Source of the DNA: Alteribacillus sp041949975 | GTDB lineage: Bacteria > Bacillota > Bacilli > Bacillales > Marinococcaceae | NCBI RefSeq assembly: GCF_041949975.1 | Contig: NZ_JBHFQG010000020.1 | Location: 1-64,000 of the forward strand | DNA: 64,000 bases | Direction of reading: 5' to 3' | Part shown: one piece after another, positions 26,120 through 35,670 of the stretch | Position numbering within the stretch: position 1 is the stretch's first letter | Layout: every line of letters begins with the position of its first letter | Notes under the pieces: generated by a model | The model's database searches: none | What the model saw: the letters and a program-made list of their open reading frames with translations, nothing else | Told to the model about the DNA's origin: nothing | Position numbers and translations under genes: made by a program

Positions 26120-26227
26120 ATTGTGCTCCCTCCCTGAGGTTCTCCGCTCAAAAATTACTTCCCCATTCACTTTATGCAATCATCCAAAATTCATGTCACA
26201 TTCAGATAAAGAAAGGAGAAATAAAAT

Positions 26228-26854
26228 ATGAATTGGAAGAATCCAGTAATTATTTCCACAGGCATTGGCGTGATATCTTTATTTTTATTTATTGTTTTTA
26301 CTTATGTACCATCACAGGAGACCATTGAGAAAAACAGTGCGAATAGTGAGGATTTTTTTCAAGAGTTTGCAGAAGAAACGGATGAAGAGGGTTCTGAGAA
26401 AGACGAGCAAAACACAACTATAGAGGAAATGATTGTTTTAGTTGATGTGAAAGGACAGGTGCAGCACCCGGGTGTATATGAATTGAAGAAGGACAGCAGA
26501 GTGATTGATGCTATTGACTCTGCAGGAGGTTTAAAAGAAGAAGGAGATGCTACGAGTGTAAATTTTGCAGAGCGGGTTCATGACGAAATGATTATATATG
26601 TACCAAAACAGGGAGAAGAAAGTATTGAACACCCAAGCCCTGAGATAACAGAAAAAGATAATAAAGTTCGTATAAACTATGCTGATGTAAATGAACTGGA
26701 GACACTTCCAGGAATTGGTCCTGCAAAAGCAGAAGCAATTATTTCGTATCGTGAAGAGTTTGGCGGATTTAAAGAATTAGAAGACTTAACCAATGTCTCC
26801 GGTATTGGAGAGAAATCAGTAGAACAATTAAAAGAAATAGCGACAGCTGATTGA
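26228..26854 (+). CDS. comEA: Competence DNA receptor ComEA
   Basis: ComEA binds double-stranded DNA outside the membrane during transformation. It has one N-terminal membrane anchor (about residues 7-28), an acidic linker, a SLBB domain (about 68-130, VKGQVQHPGVYEL) and a C-terminal helix-hairpin-helix DNA-binding domain with ETLPGIGPAKAEAIISYR and VSGIGEKSVEQL. It has 208 aa. No AAAA-N5-TTTT ComK box was evident in the upstream gap. Confidence 0.95.
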   Translation: MNWKNPVIISTGIGVISLFLFIVFTYVPSQETIEKNSANSEDFFQEFAEETDEEGSEKDEQNTTIEEMIVLVDVKGQVQHPGVYELKKDSRVIDAIDSAGGLKEEGDATSVNFAERVHDEMIIYVPKQGEESIEHPSPEITEKDNKVRINYADVNELETLPGIGPAKAEAIISYREEFGGFKELEDLTNVSGIGEKSVEQLKEIATAD

Positions 26855-26937
26855 AAATCGAAGAGAAAATTGTTTCAAATATATGAATCTTTTGATAATG
26901 TAAAAGAGAAAAGAGTAAATATTAGGAGGAATGACAA

Positions 26938-28223
26938 ATGGGAGAAGAACAATGGAAATTAGAAACTTTAGCTGTTCACGGAGGACAAGAAGTAGATCCG
27001 GCTACACAATCAAGAGCTGTTCCGATTTATCAAACTACTTCATATGGATTTAAAGATACAGACCATGCTGCTAATTTATTTTCTTTATCTGAATTTGGAA
27101 ATATTTATACAAGGATCATGAACCCGACTCAGGATGTATTTGAAAAGCGGATGGCAGATTTGGACGGAGGAGTAGGCGCATTAGCAACTGCAAGTGGAAG
27201 CTCTGCTATTCATCTCGCCATTTTAAACATCTGTGAGACGGGAGATGAAATTGTAGCTTCAAGTGGCTTATATGGTGGCACATATAATTTGTTTGTACAT
27301 ACATTTCCAAAATTAGGAATTAACGTTCATCTTGTAGATGGCACGAACCCAGAAGCTTTTGAAGAGAAAATAAATGAAAGAACCAAACTTATATTTGGAG
27401 AAATGATTGGCAATCCAAATGGAGATGTATTAGATATTGAAAAACTTGCCAAGGTAGCACATTCTAATGGTCTGCCTTTCATGGTAGACGCTACTTTGGT
27501 TACCCCTGCTTTATGCCGGCCAATTGAACACGGTGCGGATATTGTGGTTCATTCAGCTACTAAGTTTATCGGAGGCCATGGTACTTCCATTGGAGGTGTG
27601 ATTGTAGATGCAGGTAAATTTAATTGGAATAATGGAAAGTACCCTTCTTTAACCGAACCAGACCCTAGTTATCATGGTATTGTGTATACCAAAGCAGCAG
27701 GAGAACTGGCTTACATTATTAAAGCCCGGGTTCAATTATTAAGAGACCTTGGTCCGGCAATTGCACCAATGAATTCATTTCTTCTTTTGCAAGGATTAGA
27801 AACCCTGCATTTACGTATGGAACGCCATTGTGAAAATGCAATAAAAGTCGCTGAATATCTTGAAAGTCATCCGTTTGTCGAATGGGTGAGTTATCCGGGT
27901 CTTGCGTCTCACCGGAATATGAAAACGCTCAAAAATACCTTCCTAAAGGAAAAGGGGCCATCTTAACATTTGGAATTAAAGGTGGCACAGATGAAGGTAA
28001 AGCTTTTATAAATTCGTGCAGATTACATTCTCATGTAGCAAATGTAGGGGACGCAAAGTCTTTAGTTATACATCCGGCCAGCACTACACACCAGCAGTTA
28101 ACAGAAGAAGCACAAGTATCAGCAGGTGTATACCCCGAATTAATAAGACTTTCTGTTGGTATTGAGCATGCTGATGATATTATTGCTGATATTGAGCAGG
28201 CTCTGAAGCACAGCCAAAAATAA
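26938..28223 (+). pseudogene. metY: O-acetylhomoserine sulfhydrylase (MetY-like), single frameshift
   Basis: This is a PLP enzyme of the Cys/Met metabolism family that would make homocysteine from O-acetylhomoserine and sulfide. PLP-binding Lys209 lies in SATKFIGGHG. The frame breaks at about residue 325, where CTCACCGG (27908-27915) lacks one C relative to CTCACCCGG; adding it restores SHPEYENAQKYLPKGKGAIL and an uninterrupted 428-aa protein. The truncated product would end at 27966. Everything else is intact, so a recent mutation or sequencing error are both possible. GGAGG precedes the start, and a weak promoter (TTGTTT, 18 bases, GATAAT at 26870-26899) lies upstream. It occupies the place of comEB. 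Confidence 0.88.
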
Positions 28224-28238
28224 ATGAAAACAAGAAAT

Positions 28239-28270
28239 GGAAGAAACATCGAATGCAAGGTGTTTCTTCC
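28239..28270 (+). terminator. Hairpin after metY
   Basis: Stem GGAAGAAACA/TGTTTCTTCC without a clear T-run; it may be a weak terminator before comEC. Confidence 0.45.
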
Positions 28271-28309
28271 CCAGCTTAATAATTTGTTTTGTATGATGGA
28301 AGTGATGCC

Positions 28310-30634
28310 TTGGTAAAAAACAAAATATTGTTTTTATTAGGTCCAATAGCAGCAACTAGTTTATCGTTAACTGAGTTTTCAACAGCATCAGCGGCTTTTG
28401 CAGCTTTTGTTATTGTTTTGTACATCTATTTACTAAGAATAAAAATGATAGCTTTTGTGGTCGTAGCAATAATTTTTTTCGTTAGGTCTGAAAGTATTAT
28501 ACTTTCAAATGTTTCCGTTTTAACTGGAGAGGAGTCCGAAATAAATGGCATTGTAACAGAAGGACCGTTTACAAATGGAAATCGGGCTCAATTGACCATG
28601 AAAATAAATAAAAAAGAGTATGCTCTTGTTAATGTTACTCTTAAACACTCTTCGGATGTTAAATTACTTCGCAATTACTCTCCTGGTATTAGCTGTTCCG
28701 TGAAAGGAAAGCTCGAAGCTCCCTCCCCTTCGATAAATTTTCAAGCTTTTGATTATTCCCGATATCTAAAAACCAAGCGGATTCATTGGATTCAAGAAAC
28801 TACATTAAGTGATTTAAAATGTAAAAACATAGAATTGTCTCCTGGTAATATAATTAAAAACTGGCGTCATTATGGTATTCAACGAATAAACGATTATTTT
28901 CCCTTTGATTTAAAGGGCATGGCTGCTGCTCTCATTTTTGGGGAGCGCCATTTTCTTGACCCAGACATTGAAGAAAAATACCAGAAGCTGGGACTTATTC
29001 ATTTGCTGGCAGTTTCAGGGCTGCATGTTGGACTGGTTTCAGGGGTTTTATATTATGGACTCTTGCGGCTCGGAATTACTAAACAAAGAGCAGAAATAGT
29101 TCTACTAATGGTAATGCCGGTATATATAATTGCAGCAGGCGGAGCACCGTCCGTAATTAGAGCGGCTTCTATGGTTATAATATTTCTATTGCTGAAAAAA
29201 ATAAATATGAAACAGAAATCTTTTGACCTTCTTACTTATTTAGCAGCAGGTTTAATTTTTATTAATCCATATTTTTTATTACACATTGGATTTCAGCTTT
29301 CTTTTACAGTGAGTGGAGCTATTCTTTTATCTTGGAAAATATTCCAACAGGTAAATGCTTTTTTCATGAGCTTTATTGTTACAATAGTTGCACAATTGGC
29401 AGCTTTACCAATCATTTTATTTCATTTTCATGAATTTTCAATTTTAAGTTTTGTATTAAATTTTATATTTATTCCTTTTATTACATTTATTGTTTTACCT
29501 TTCAGTTTTATTTTATTTGCTGTTTCTTTCCTTTTCCCTTATTATATTGCCTATCTTTCACTGCCGTTTGAGTATGCCATAAAAGCTTCTCATTACATTT
29601 TAGAAATATTGAGTTCTTGGAACGGTTTACAGGTTGTTTCTGGTAAACCTTCTATTTTTATATTGTGGTGTCTTTCTTTTTGTTTATATTGGATGTTTTA
29701 TAATTTAGACACAAAAAGTTTTCATTCAAATACCATATGGTCTATAACTCTTATAATAGGCGTGGTGGTTATTCAATGTATTTATCCATATTTCAATAAA
29801 TATGGATATGTCACCATTCTAGATGTAGGCCAAGGAGATAGTGTGGTGATTGAACTGCCTTACAGGCAAGGGGTTTATTTAATTGATGCCGGGGGTGTCC
29901 TTCAATTTTCAAATAAAGATTGGCAGGAAAACAGCAATCCATATGACCCTGGAAAGAAAATAGTGGTTCCTTTTTTAAAATCAAAAGGTATCACTGCATT
30001 AGATAAACTAATCATTACGCATGGGCATGTGGATCATTACGGTGGAGCGTATGCGGTTGCAGAAGAGTTCAAAGTAAAACAGCTTTTGTATGGCGAAGGA
30101 AGAAATTTTAATAAAGAAGAAAAAGATTTTTTGAATTTTATTGATAACTTAAATATCCCGCTACAACTTGTAAAAAGTGGTGACTCCTGGGAAGCAGGTC
30201 AGAGTAAATTTCAATTTTTGCTGCCTGAAGGAAATGAAATGACTGGAAATGATCGTTCTATTGTCTTTAGATCTGAAATGGGAGGAGCATCCTGGTTGTT
30301 CACAGGAGATTTAGAAGAAGAAGGTGAAAAGAAGTTACTGACAAAATACCCTCATCTTCGGGCTGATATGTTAAAAGTAGGACACCATGGCAGTAATACG
30401 TCTACAACCGACCCATTTGTTGAACAATTAAAAAGCAAAATGGCTTTTATATCTGCCGGAAGATGTAATCAATTTGCGCACCCTCATAAAGAAACGCTGA
30501 AAACGCTGAAAGCTCATCATATTCAAGTTTTTCGTACAGATAAACAAGGCGCTGTTGAGGTTGCTTTTCACAATAATCAGCTTATTAAAGTGAAAAAGGC
30601 AGTCAGCAATCCAATAGAAGTATCGTGTAATTAA
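28310..30634 (+). CDS. comEC: Competence DNA channel protein ComEC
   Basis: ComEC forms the membrane channel for single-stranded DNA uptake and carries a nuclease-like domain. Order: N-terminal membrane segments, an OB-like extracellular domain (about residues 65-180), the Competence membrane domain with LIHLLAVSGLHVGLVSG, and a C-terminal metallo-beta-lactamase domain with THGHVDHYGG and VGHHGSNTST. The start is taken as TTG 28310 behind GGAAGTGAT, giving 774 aa. It no longer directly follows comEA/comEB. Confidence 0.94.
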   Translation: MVKNKILFLLGPIAATSLSLTEFSTASAAFAAFVIVLYIYLLRIKMIAFVVVAIIFFVRSESIILSNVSVLTGEESEINGIVTEGPFTNGNRAQLTMKINKKEYALVNVTLKHSSDVKLLRNYSPGISCSVKGKLEAPSPSINFQAFDYSRYLKTKRIHWIQETTLSDLKCKNIELSPGNIIKNWRHYGIQRINDYFPFDLKGMAAALIFGERHFLDPDIEEKYQKLGLIHLLAVSGLHVGLVSGVLYYGLLRLGITKQRAEIVLLMVMPVYIIAAGGAPSVIRAASMVIIFLLLKKINMKQKSFDLLTYLAAGLIFINPYFLLHIGFQLSFTVSGAILLSWKIFQQVNAFFMSFIVTIVAQLAALPIILFHFHEFSILSFVLNFIFIPFITFIVLPFSFILFAVSFLFPYYIAYLSLPFEYAIKASHYILEILSSWNGLQVVSGKPSIFILWCLSFCLYWMFYNLDTKSFHSNTIWSITLIIGVVVIQCIYPYFNKYGYVTILDVGQGDSVVIELPYRQGVYLIDAGGVLQFSNKDWQENSNPYDPGKKIVVPFLKSKGITALDKLIITHGHVDHYGGAYAVAEEFKVKQLLYGEGRNFNKEEKDFLNFIDNLNIPLQLVKSGDSWEAGQSKFQFLLPEGNEMTGNDRSIVFRSEMGGASWLFTGDLEEEGEKKLLTKYPHLRADMLKVGHHGSNTSTTDPFVEQLKSKMAFISAGRCNQFAHPHKETLKTLKAHHIQVFRTDKQGAVEVAFHNNQLIKVKKAVSNPIEVSCN

Positions 30635-30644
30635 AGGTGCAATG

Positions 30645-30676
30645 AAAAAACCTTGTTGCTTATAACAAGGTTTTTC
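30645..30676 (+). terminator. Terminator of comEC
   Basis: Stem AAAAAACCTTGTT/AACAAGGTTTTT with loop GCTTAT. Confidence 0.92.
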
Positions 30677-30692
30677 CGTTAGGTGCTGCTTT

Positions 30693-30830
30693 TTAAAAAT
30701 TACTTGCCACATCTACTACTGTTGCTACGATAAAAATTAACGAAAAGAATACAAAGGATGCTATAAAGGCTACAACGGAATCATTAAAATCATTCCGTTT
30801 GCTTTGTACGTCCTTTTCAAACTGATTCAC
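30693..30830 (-). CDS. yqzM: YqzM family small membrane protein
   Basis: This 45-aa protein begins MNQFEKDVQSKRNDFNDSVV and continues into one membrane segment rich in Phe, Ile and Val. It matches B. subtilis YqzM in sequence, size and position between comEC and holA. The start is GTG 30830 behind GAGGAGGG. Function is unknown. Confidence 0.88.
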   Translation of the reverse strand: MNQFEKDVQSKRNDFNDSVVAFIASFVFFSLIFIVATVVDVASNF

Positions 30831-30933
30831 GATGAATCCCTCCTCGCAAGTACACTCTTTTCCTAGTATAAGACAAGCTTCTGCAAAAATCCATATCCAC
30901 TTAAAAAATCATTCTCCGACATTCATGTAATAT

Positions 30934-31097
30934 AGGAGGACTTTGGCCTTCCTGTAAAGAGTTGTCACCTATAAGCTCAGCTGACATAGGATATCCTAAA
31001 AGAGAAAGGATGAACATCGTTGATGGGAAGGGTTCCTAGGCCTTTTTATCAACGTTTATCATAAATGGAAAGTGCTGAAAAAAGCACTTTCCTTTTC
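30934..31097 (+). ncRNA. Candidate structured small RNA between yqzM and holA
   Basis: A clear plus-strand terminator (GGAAAGTGC/GCACTTTCC then TTTTCTCC, 31067-31097) has no plus-strand gene before it. Upstream lie CCTAT/ATAGG (30968-30990) with AGCTCAGCT inside, the palindrome AGGATATCCT near 30988 and CGTTGAT/ATCAACG (31018-31054). No good promoter was identified, and no matching RNA family is known to me, so this is speculative. Confidence 0.25.
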
Positions 31098-31199
31098 TCC
31101 ATTACAATGTTGATTAAATAATAATCGTTGCGTAAACACAAGGTTATGGATACGATATAAAAAGAAACTATTTTGTATGAACAATGGAGTGCCTTACAT

Positions 31200-32258
31200 A
31201 TGGATTATATTCAGCTTTCTAAAGAGCTAGATCAAAAAGACACGAAGCCCTTGTATTTATTATATGGCAAAGAAGATTTTTTCATTAAAAATATTACGGA
31301 AAAAATTGTCTCGTCTGTATTAACGGAAGAAGAGCGGGATTTCAATTATTCGATTTATGATATGAAAGAAATACCTGTAGAAGCTGCTGTAGAAGAAGGA
31401 GAAACTCTGCCTTTTTTTGGAGAAAAAAGAGTCATTCTTTTAAGAAATTGTTATTTTTTAACTGGGGTAAAAGAAAAAGAAAAAACAGAGCATCATTTAC
31501 CTACCTTTGAAAAATATATGGACAATCCTTCAAGCGAAACGGTTATGATTGTAACCGTTTCGTATGAAAAGTTAGATGAGCGAAAAAAAATCGTTAAAAA
31601 GCTAAAAAAACAGGGAACGGTAATGGAAGCTGCTCCATTTGATGAAGCTAAAATGCTTCAATGGATGGATACATATGCACGTGATAATCAGCTCCATATT
31701 TCTCAGGAAGCGAAAGAATTATTGATACAGCTAGCTGGAAAAGATATGATGATGCTTGCCTCCGAGATGGAAAAGCTTTCTCTATATGTACAAGAAACCG
31801 GCAAAATTACCATTGAAGCCGTAGAAAAGCTCGTAGCCAGAACTCTTGAGGATAATGTTTTTGAATTAGTTGACAATGTCGTTAGAGGGCGCTCAGAAAA
31901 GGCATTTCGAATTTATTATGATTTAATAAAGCAAAATGAAGAGCCGATTAAAATATTAACTTTACTTGCTAGACAATTTCGGATGATATTGCTTGTGAAA
32001 CAATTGAAAAAAAGGGGATATTCGCGACAGAAAATGGCTTCTCAGCTTAAAGTTCATCCCTTTGCAGTAAAAACAGCAGAAGGCCAAATGAAAAATTTCG
32101 AAGAAGTAACATTAAAAAATATATTAGCAGAACTGGCGCAAGCTGATTATGAAGTGAAGACGGGAAAAATAGATAAATCTCTTCGGGTGGAATTATGTAT
32201 TGCCAATTTAGCAAAGTCCTCTATTAACATCATGAGCAATAAAAAAACGACTCTTTAG
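31200..32258 (+). CDS. holA: DNA polymerase III delta subunit
   Basis: HolA is the clamp-loader delta subunit that opens the beta sliding clamp. The N-terminal domain has LYLLYGKEDFFI, followed by the delta-family stretches LPFFGEKRVILL and GKDMMMLASEMEKL; the C-terminal collar domain contains ILTLLARQFRMILLVKQL. The ATG at 31200 follows TGGAGTG; 352 aa. Confidence 0.94.
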   Translation: MDYIQLSKELDQKDTKPLYLLYGKEDFFIKNITEKIVSSVLTEEERDFNYSIYDMKEIPVEAAVEEGETLPFFGEKRVILLRNCYFLTGVKEKEKTEHHLPTFEKYMDNPSSETVMIVTVSYEKLDERKKIVKKLKKQGTVMEAAPFDEAKMLQWMDTYARDNQLHISQEAKELLIQLAGKDMMMLASEMEKLSLYVQETGKITIEAVEKLVARTLEDNVFELVDNVVRGRSEKAFRIYYDLIKQNEEPIKILTLLARQFRMILLVKQLKKRGYSRQKMASQLKVHPFAVKTAEGQMKNFEEVTLKNILAELAQADYEVKTGKIDKSLRVELCIANLAKSSINIMSNKKTTL

Positions 32259-32272
32259 GGAGTCGTTTTGTT
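32243..32272. terminator. Bidirectional terminator between holA and rpsT
   Basis: Stem AAAACGACTC/GAGTCGTTTT (5-base loop) with flanking A- and T-runs on each side. Confidence 0.9.
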
Positions 32273-32274
32273 TA

Positions 32275-32541
32275 CTATTGAGCCAGTTTATTTAAGCGCT
32301 GCTGCATGTCAGATTTTGTACGCGCTGCTGCGTTTTTATGAATCATTTTTTTATCAGCCGCTTTATCTACTTTCTTTGTAGCAAGTTGGAAGAGATCTTT
32401 TGCTCCTTCCAAGTCATTGTTGTCGACTTTTTTATTGAATTCTTTCACTGCAGAACGCATAGATGTTTTAAATGCTTGATGTTTTACACGTCTGTTTTCA
32501 TTTGTAAGTACACGTTTTTTAGCAGATTTAATGTTTGCCAT
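32275..32541 (-). CDS. rpsT: 30S ribosomal protein S20
   Basis: bS20 binds 16S rRNA early in 30S assembly. The 88-aa basic protein begins MANIKSAKKRVLTNENRRVK and contains MIHKNAAARTKSDMQQRLN. ATG 32541 follows AAGGAGGTGACAGAC. It is convergent with holA. Confidence 0.97.
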   Translation of the reverse strand: MANIKSAKKRVLTNENRRVKHQAFKTSMRSAVKEFNKKVDNNDLEGAKDLFQLATKKVDKAADKKMIHKNAAARTKSDMQQRLNKLAQ

Positions 32542-32634
32542 GTCTGTCACCTCCTTGTAGCGTTCAAATAATCTTATCAGACCAATTTGAACTCAAGAGG
32601 ATTCTAACAAAAAACACTTGGTGGTGCAAGATAA

Positions 32635-32663
32635 GAATAAAATGTAATCCCTTTAACATAATA
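32635..32663 (+). promoter_or_regulatory. Sigma-G-type promoter of gpr
   Basis: GAATA (32635-32639), 17-base spacer, CATAATA (32657-32663). This agrees well with the forespore sigma-G consensus, and gpr is a known sigma-F/G gene in B. subtilis. Confidence 0.7.
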
Positions 32664-32707
32664 AGAAATAAAATAACAGTGAGTATTGCAAGAAAGCGGG
32701 TGCAGCT

Positions 32708-33823
32708 ATGGATGATCAGTTAGATTTGTCTGCCTATTCTGTACGTACAGATCTGGCTATTGAGGAAAAAGAATTATTAGAAGAAAAAGAACTGCAAGGT
32801 TCTCCAAAGAAAAAAACAGATAATGGAATATGGATTCAAGAAAAGGAAGAGAATGGGGTTAAAATTACACGAGTAAAAATAAAAGAAGCTGGAGCAGAAC
32901 AAACCGGCAAAAAGCCAGGGGAATATTTAACATTTGAAGCGCAGGGGATTAGAAAGCAAGATACAAAACTTCAAAAATACGTTGAAGAAACCTTTGCCAG
33001 GGAGTTTGCCGCTTTTATGGATCAGCTTAATATTCCAAAAGACGCTTCTTGTCTCGTAACGGGGCTTGGTAATTGGAATGTGACGCCTGATGCTCTTGGA
33101 CCGATGGTAGTAGATAAACTTGTTATTACTAGACATTTATTTAAAGAAGCACCTGAACACGTACAAGAAGGTTTTCGGCCAGTAAGTGCATTTGCACCAG
33201 GGGTAATGGGAATGACCGGAGTAGAGACAAGTGATATTATTTCCGCTGTAATAGATAAAACAAAACCAGATTTTATTATTGCTATAGACGCTTTAGCATC
33301 AAGGTCCATAGAACGAGTCAATACAACCATACAAATTTCTGATACGGGAATACACCCTGGTTCAGGGGTAGGCAATAAAAGAAAAGAATTAAGCAAAGAA
33401 ACACTGGGAATACCGGTTATTGCCATAGGAATCCCCACAGTGGTAGATGCCGTATCTATTACTAGTGACACCATTGACTTTATTTTAAAACACTTAGGAA
33501 AAGAGATGAATACTAAAGATACTGCAGGAAGAGCCTTAACTCCTGCAGGAATGACATTCGGAGAGAAAAAGGAATTAACAGAAGAAGATTTACCAGATGA
33601 AAGAGAGCGAAAAGCTATGCTTGGAATGATCGGCGGATTAGAGGATATGGAAAAACGGCAATTAATACAAGAAGTACTTGCCCCATTAGGACATAATCTA
33701 ATGGTAACCCCTAAAGAAGTAGACGTCTTTATGCGTGATATGGCAAATGTAATTTCGGAAGGACTAAATGCAGCCCTTCATGGAAGTATATCACAGAGCA
33801 GTACAGGAACATATACAAAATAA
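32708..33823 (+). CDS. gpr: Spore germination protease GPR
   Basis: GPR degrades small acid-soluble spore proteins at germination. It is made as an inactive zymogen in the forespore; the N-terminus DLSAYSVRTDLAIE contains the expected autoprocessing point between Asp15 and Leu16. The catalytic-type core carries DFIIAIDALASRS. It has 371 aa, normal for the family. A sigma-G promoter lies 45 bases upstream of the start and a terminator follows. Confidence 0.97.
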   Translation: MDDQLDLSAYSVRTDLAIEEKELLEEKELQGSPKKKTDNGIWIQEKEENGVKITRVKIKEAGAEQTGKKPGEYLTFEAQGIRKQDTKLQKYVEETFAREFAAFMDQLNIPKDASCLVTGLGNWNVTPDALGPMVVDKLVITRHLFKEAPEHVQEGFRPVSAFAPGVMGMTGVETSDIISAVIDKTKPDFIIAIDALASRSIERVNTTIQISDTGIHPGSGVGNKRKELSKETLGIPVIAIGIPTVVDAVSITSDTIDFILKHLGKEMNTKDTAGRALTPAGMTFGEKKELTEEDLPDERERKAMLGMIGGLEDMEKRQLIQEVLAPLGHNLMVTPKEVDVFMRDMANVISEGLNAALHGSISQSSTGTYTK

Positions 33824-33826
33824 AAC

Positions 33827-33866
33827 AAGCCGCTTGAAGGGTGTTCCCCCTTTTTAAGCGGCTTTC
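33827..33866 (+). terminator. Terminator of gpr
   Basis: Stem AAGCCGCTT/AAGCGGCTT followed by TCAC; the T-run is modest. Confidence 0.75.
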
Positions 33867-33995
33867 ACTATTTGGGACTGGTAATAAGTCAACTTATACT
33901 AAGCTTTATCATCAAAGGTACTTTCTCCTAAATGAATTTTGAGGGGTTCTAATCTAGCACGTAAGGTTCATAGATTAGAGCAAGGAGGAAGTGCC

Positions 33996-35156
33996 ATGAT
34001 ACCTAATCTAAAGAAAAAAAACCTGGCTCGGAATAGGACAAGTTTCAGGCATGTTCTCATAGCAGGGTTGACAGGATATTTGTTCATTATGTTTTTAATA
34101 GCAGTACTAACATCTGTGGATCAGGACCAATATTTTTCATCTCGTAATTTGCATGCCTGGAGTTCTCACGTACAAAATGAGCTGTTAGCAGCTTTTTTTA
34201 CTTACGAAAACCGATATTTTGCTAATGTAAATGCAGAAGAAATAACAAAACCAGCTGTTTCCAGTATGGTTTTTGAATTTGTTACAAGACTTGATATAAA
34301 AGATCCCAGAACGTTACTGGGACGTGAGTTGCCAGGCTTTGCTTCGTTTGATGGGAAAATAATAGTTGCCGGGGACGGTACTGATTTTACAAATATGCCA
34401 GTAGAGTCCGCTCCTCCAATGGAAGTTTTAATGGAAGAAAGAGAGGCCACTGCAAAACGACTGGAAATTGCAGAGAACTCAAAGGGAAATGCCAATGAAG
34501 CTTCTGGAGAAAATCCGATCGCTCACATTATTCATTCTCACAGCAGAGAATCTTATTTGCCTGAATTAGAGGAAAGAACAGATGTTGCTTTTCATCCGGA
34601 AGTCAATATTACTCTTGTTGGAGAACGACTTGGGCAGGCACTTGAGAAACAAGGAATCAGCACAGAAGTAAACAAAACAGATATCGAACAGAAGCTGCAT
34701 GAGAACGGATGGGACTTTCCCCAATCATATGATGTTTCAAGAGAAGTTTTACAGGAGGCTATTTCTCAGAATGAGGGGTTAGAATTATTTTTCGATCTTC
34801 ACCGCGATTCTCAATCACGTGACGTTACAACCGTAACTATCAATGGGGAAACTTTAGCCAGAACGATGTTTGTTATAGGAGAGAATAACCCTGATTATGA
34901 AAAAAATCTAGAAATGGCGACGGAACTTCATAATAAATTAGAAGAAACTTATCCAGGTTTGAGCAGGGGGGTAATAACAAAAGGCGGAGGAGGAGCTAAT
35001 GGCCGATATAACCAGGACCTTTCCGAAAATTCTGTACTTATAGAAATGGGAGGTATTGAAAACAGTTTAGACGAGACGTATAGAACTGCAGATATTCTCG
35101 CAGAAGTAATCAGTGAGCAATATTTTGAGGCAGAATCTGTGGAAGGGGAGGAGTAA
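33996..35156 (+). CDS. spoIIP: Stage II sporulation protein P (SpoIIP)
   Basis: SpoIIP is the amidase/endopeptidase of the SpoIIDMP engulfment complex, degrading septal peptidoglycan. A basic N-terminus and one membrane anchor (about residues 18-40) precede the extracellular amidase domain with HSHSRESYLP, the zinc-ligand area FDLHRDSQSR and a final LIEMGGIENS. ATG 33996 follows AAGGAGG; 386 aa. It is followed two bases later by yqxA, as in B. subtilis. Confidence 0.96.
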   Translation: MIPNLKKKNLARNRTSFRHVLIAGLTGYLFIMFLIAVLTSVDQDQYFSSRNLHAWSSHVQNELLAAFFTYENRYFANVNAEEITKPAVSSMVFEFVTRLDIKDPRTLLGRELPGFASFDGKIIVAGDGTDFTNMPVESAPPMEVLMEEREATAKRLEIAENSKGNANEASGENPIAHIIHSHSRESYLPELEERTDVAFHPEVNITLVGERLGQALEKQGISTEVNKTDIEQKLHENGWDFPQSYDVSREVLQEAISQNEGLELFFDLHRDSQSRDVTTVTINGETLARTMFVIGENNPDYEKNLEMATELHNKLEETYPGLSRGVITKGGGGANGRYNQDLSENSVLIEMGGIENSLDETYRTADILAEVISEQYFEAESVEGEE

Positions 35157-35157
35157 T

Positions 35158-35451
35158 GTGAGATTTATTACCATGTTATTTGGCGCCGGCTTATTCTTTT
35201 TAAGCGGTATGATTACTGGTTATCATTACGCTCAAAGCCATTGGCTTGATGTAGAGCATGTCTCAGGCTTAAGTGAGGAAATAGAACAAGAAACTGAAAA
35301 AACAGTAGAGAAAGAACAGGAAAGCAGTGGTGATCTTTCTTCAGATCTCTTAAAACGTCAGGAAGTGATAAAAGAGGAAGGAACGGAAAACATGTTTTCC
35401 AGGATCGGTCAGTCACTTGATGTTTTTAATCCTTCTTCTAATAGTCAATAA
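35158..35451 (+). CDS. yqxA: YqxA-like protein (DUF3679)
   Basis: This 97-aa protein has an N-terminal membrane segment (about residues 2-22), GYHYAQ, and an acidic linker. It matches YqxA, found between spoIIP and lepA in bacilli. GTG 35158 follows GGGGAGGAG, just after the spoIIP stop, so translation is coupled. Function is unknown. Confidence 0.85.
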   Translation: MRFITMLFGAGLFFLSGMITGYHYAQSHWLDVEHVSGLSEEIEQETEKTVEKEQESSGDLSSDLLKRQEVIKEEGTENMFSRIGQSLDVFNPSSNSQ

Positions 35452-35520
35452 AAGAGAGCTGTACACATATTGAAGTACCTTCCTACCATTGATATAATAG
35501 TGATTAATGTCTTAGTACGT

Positions 35521-35552
35521 AAATCGCTGTAGCTTATTACAGCGATTTTATT
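35521..35552 (+). terminator. Terminator after yqxA
   Basis: Perfect stem AAATCGCTGTA/TACAGCGATTT followed by TATTC. Confidence 0.85.
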
Positions 35553-35593
35553 CTTAGAAAATTTATATATTTGCGCATTGATGACTTCCTTAT

Positions 35594-35655
35594 AGCGTAC
35601 AGCTTCAGCACTATAAAATGAAAAGCTGTTCAAAACGCTTGCGCTTTTTATATTT
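35594..35655 (+). repeat. Short hairpin resembling the termini of the 5.1-5.5 kb repeat
   Basis: It contains TACAGCTTCAGCAC near the left and CTGTTCAAAACGCTTGCGCTTTTT at the right, of which the last part matches the right end of the larger element (GGGCGCTTGCGCTTTTGTT). It looks like a deletion derivative or a minimal relative and could also end transcription. Confidence 0.5.
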
Positions 35656-35670
35656 AGGAGTGAATGAAGA

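Noticed and set aside
26120..26227. ComK box sought upstream of comEA
   Set aside because: No AAAA-N5-TTTT pair was found at usable spacing.
31010..31039. 9-codon ORF in the candidate small RNA
   Set aside because: Too short to support, although AAAGG lies before it.
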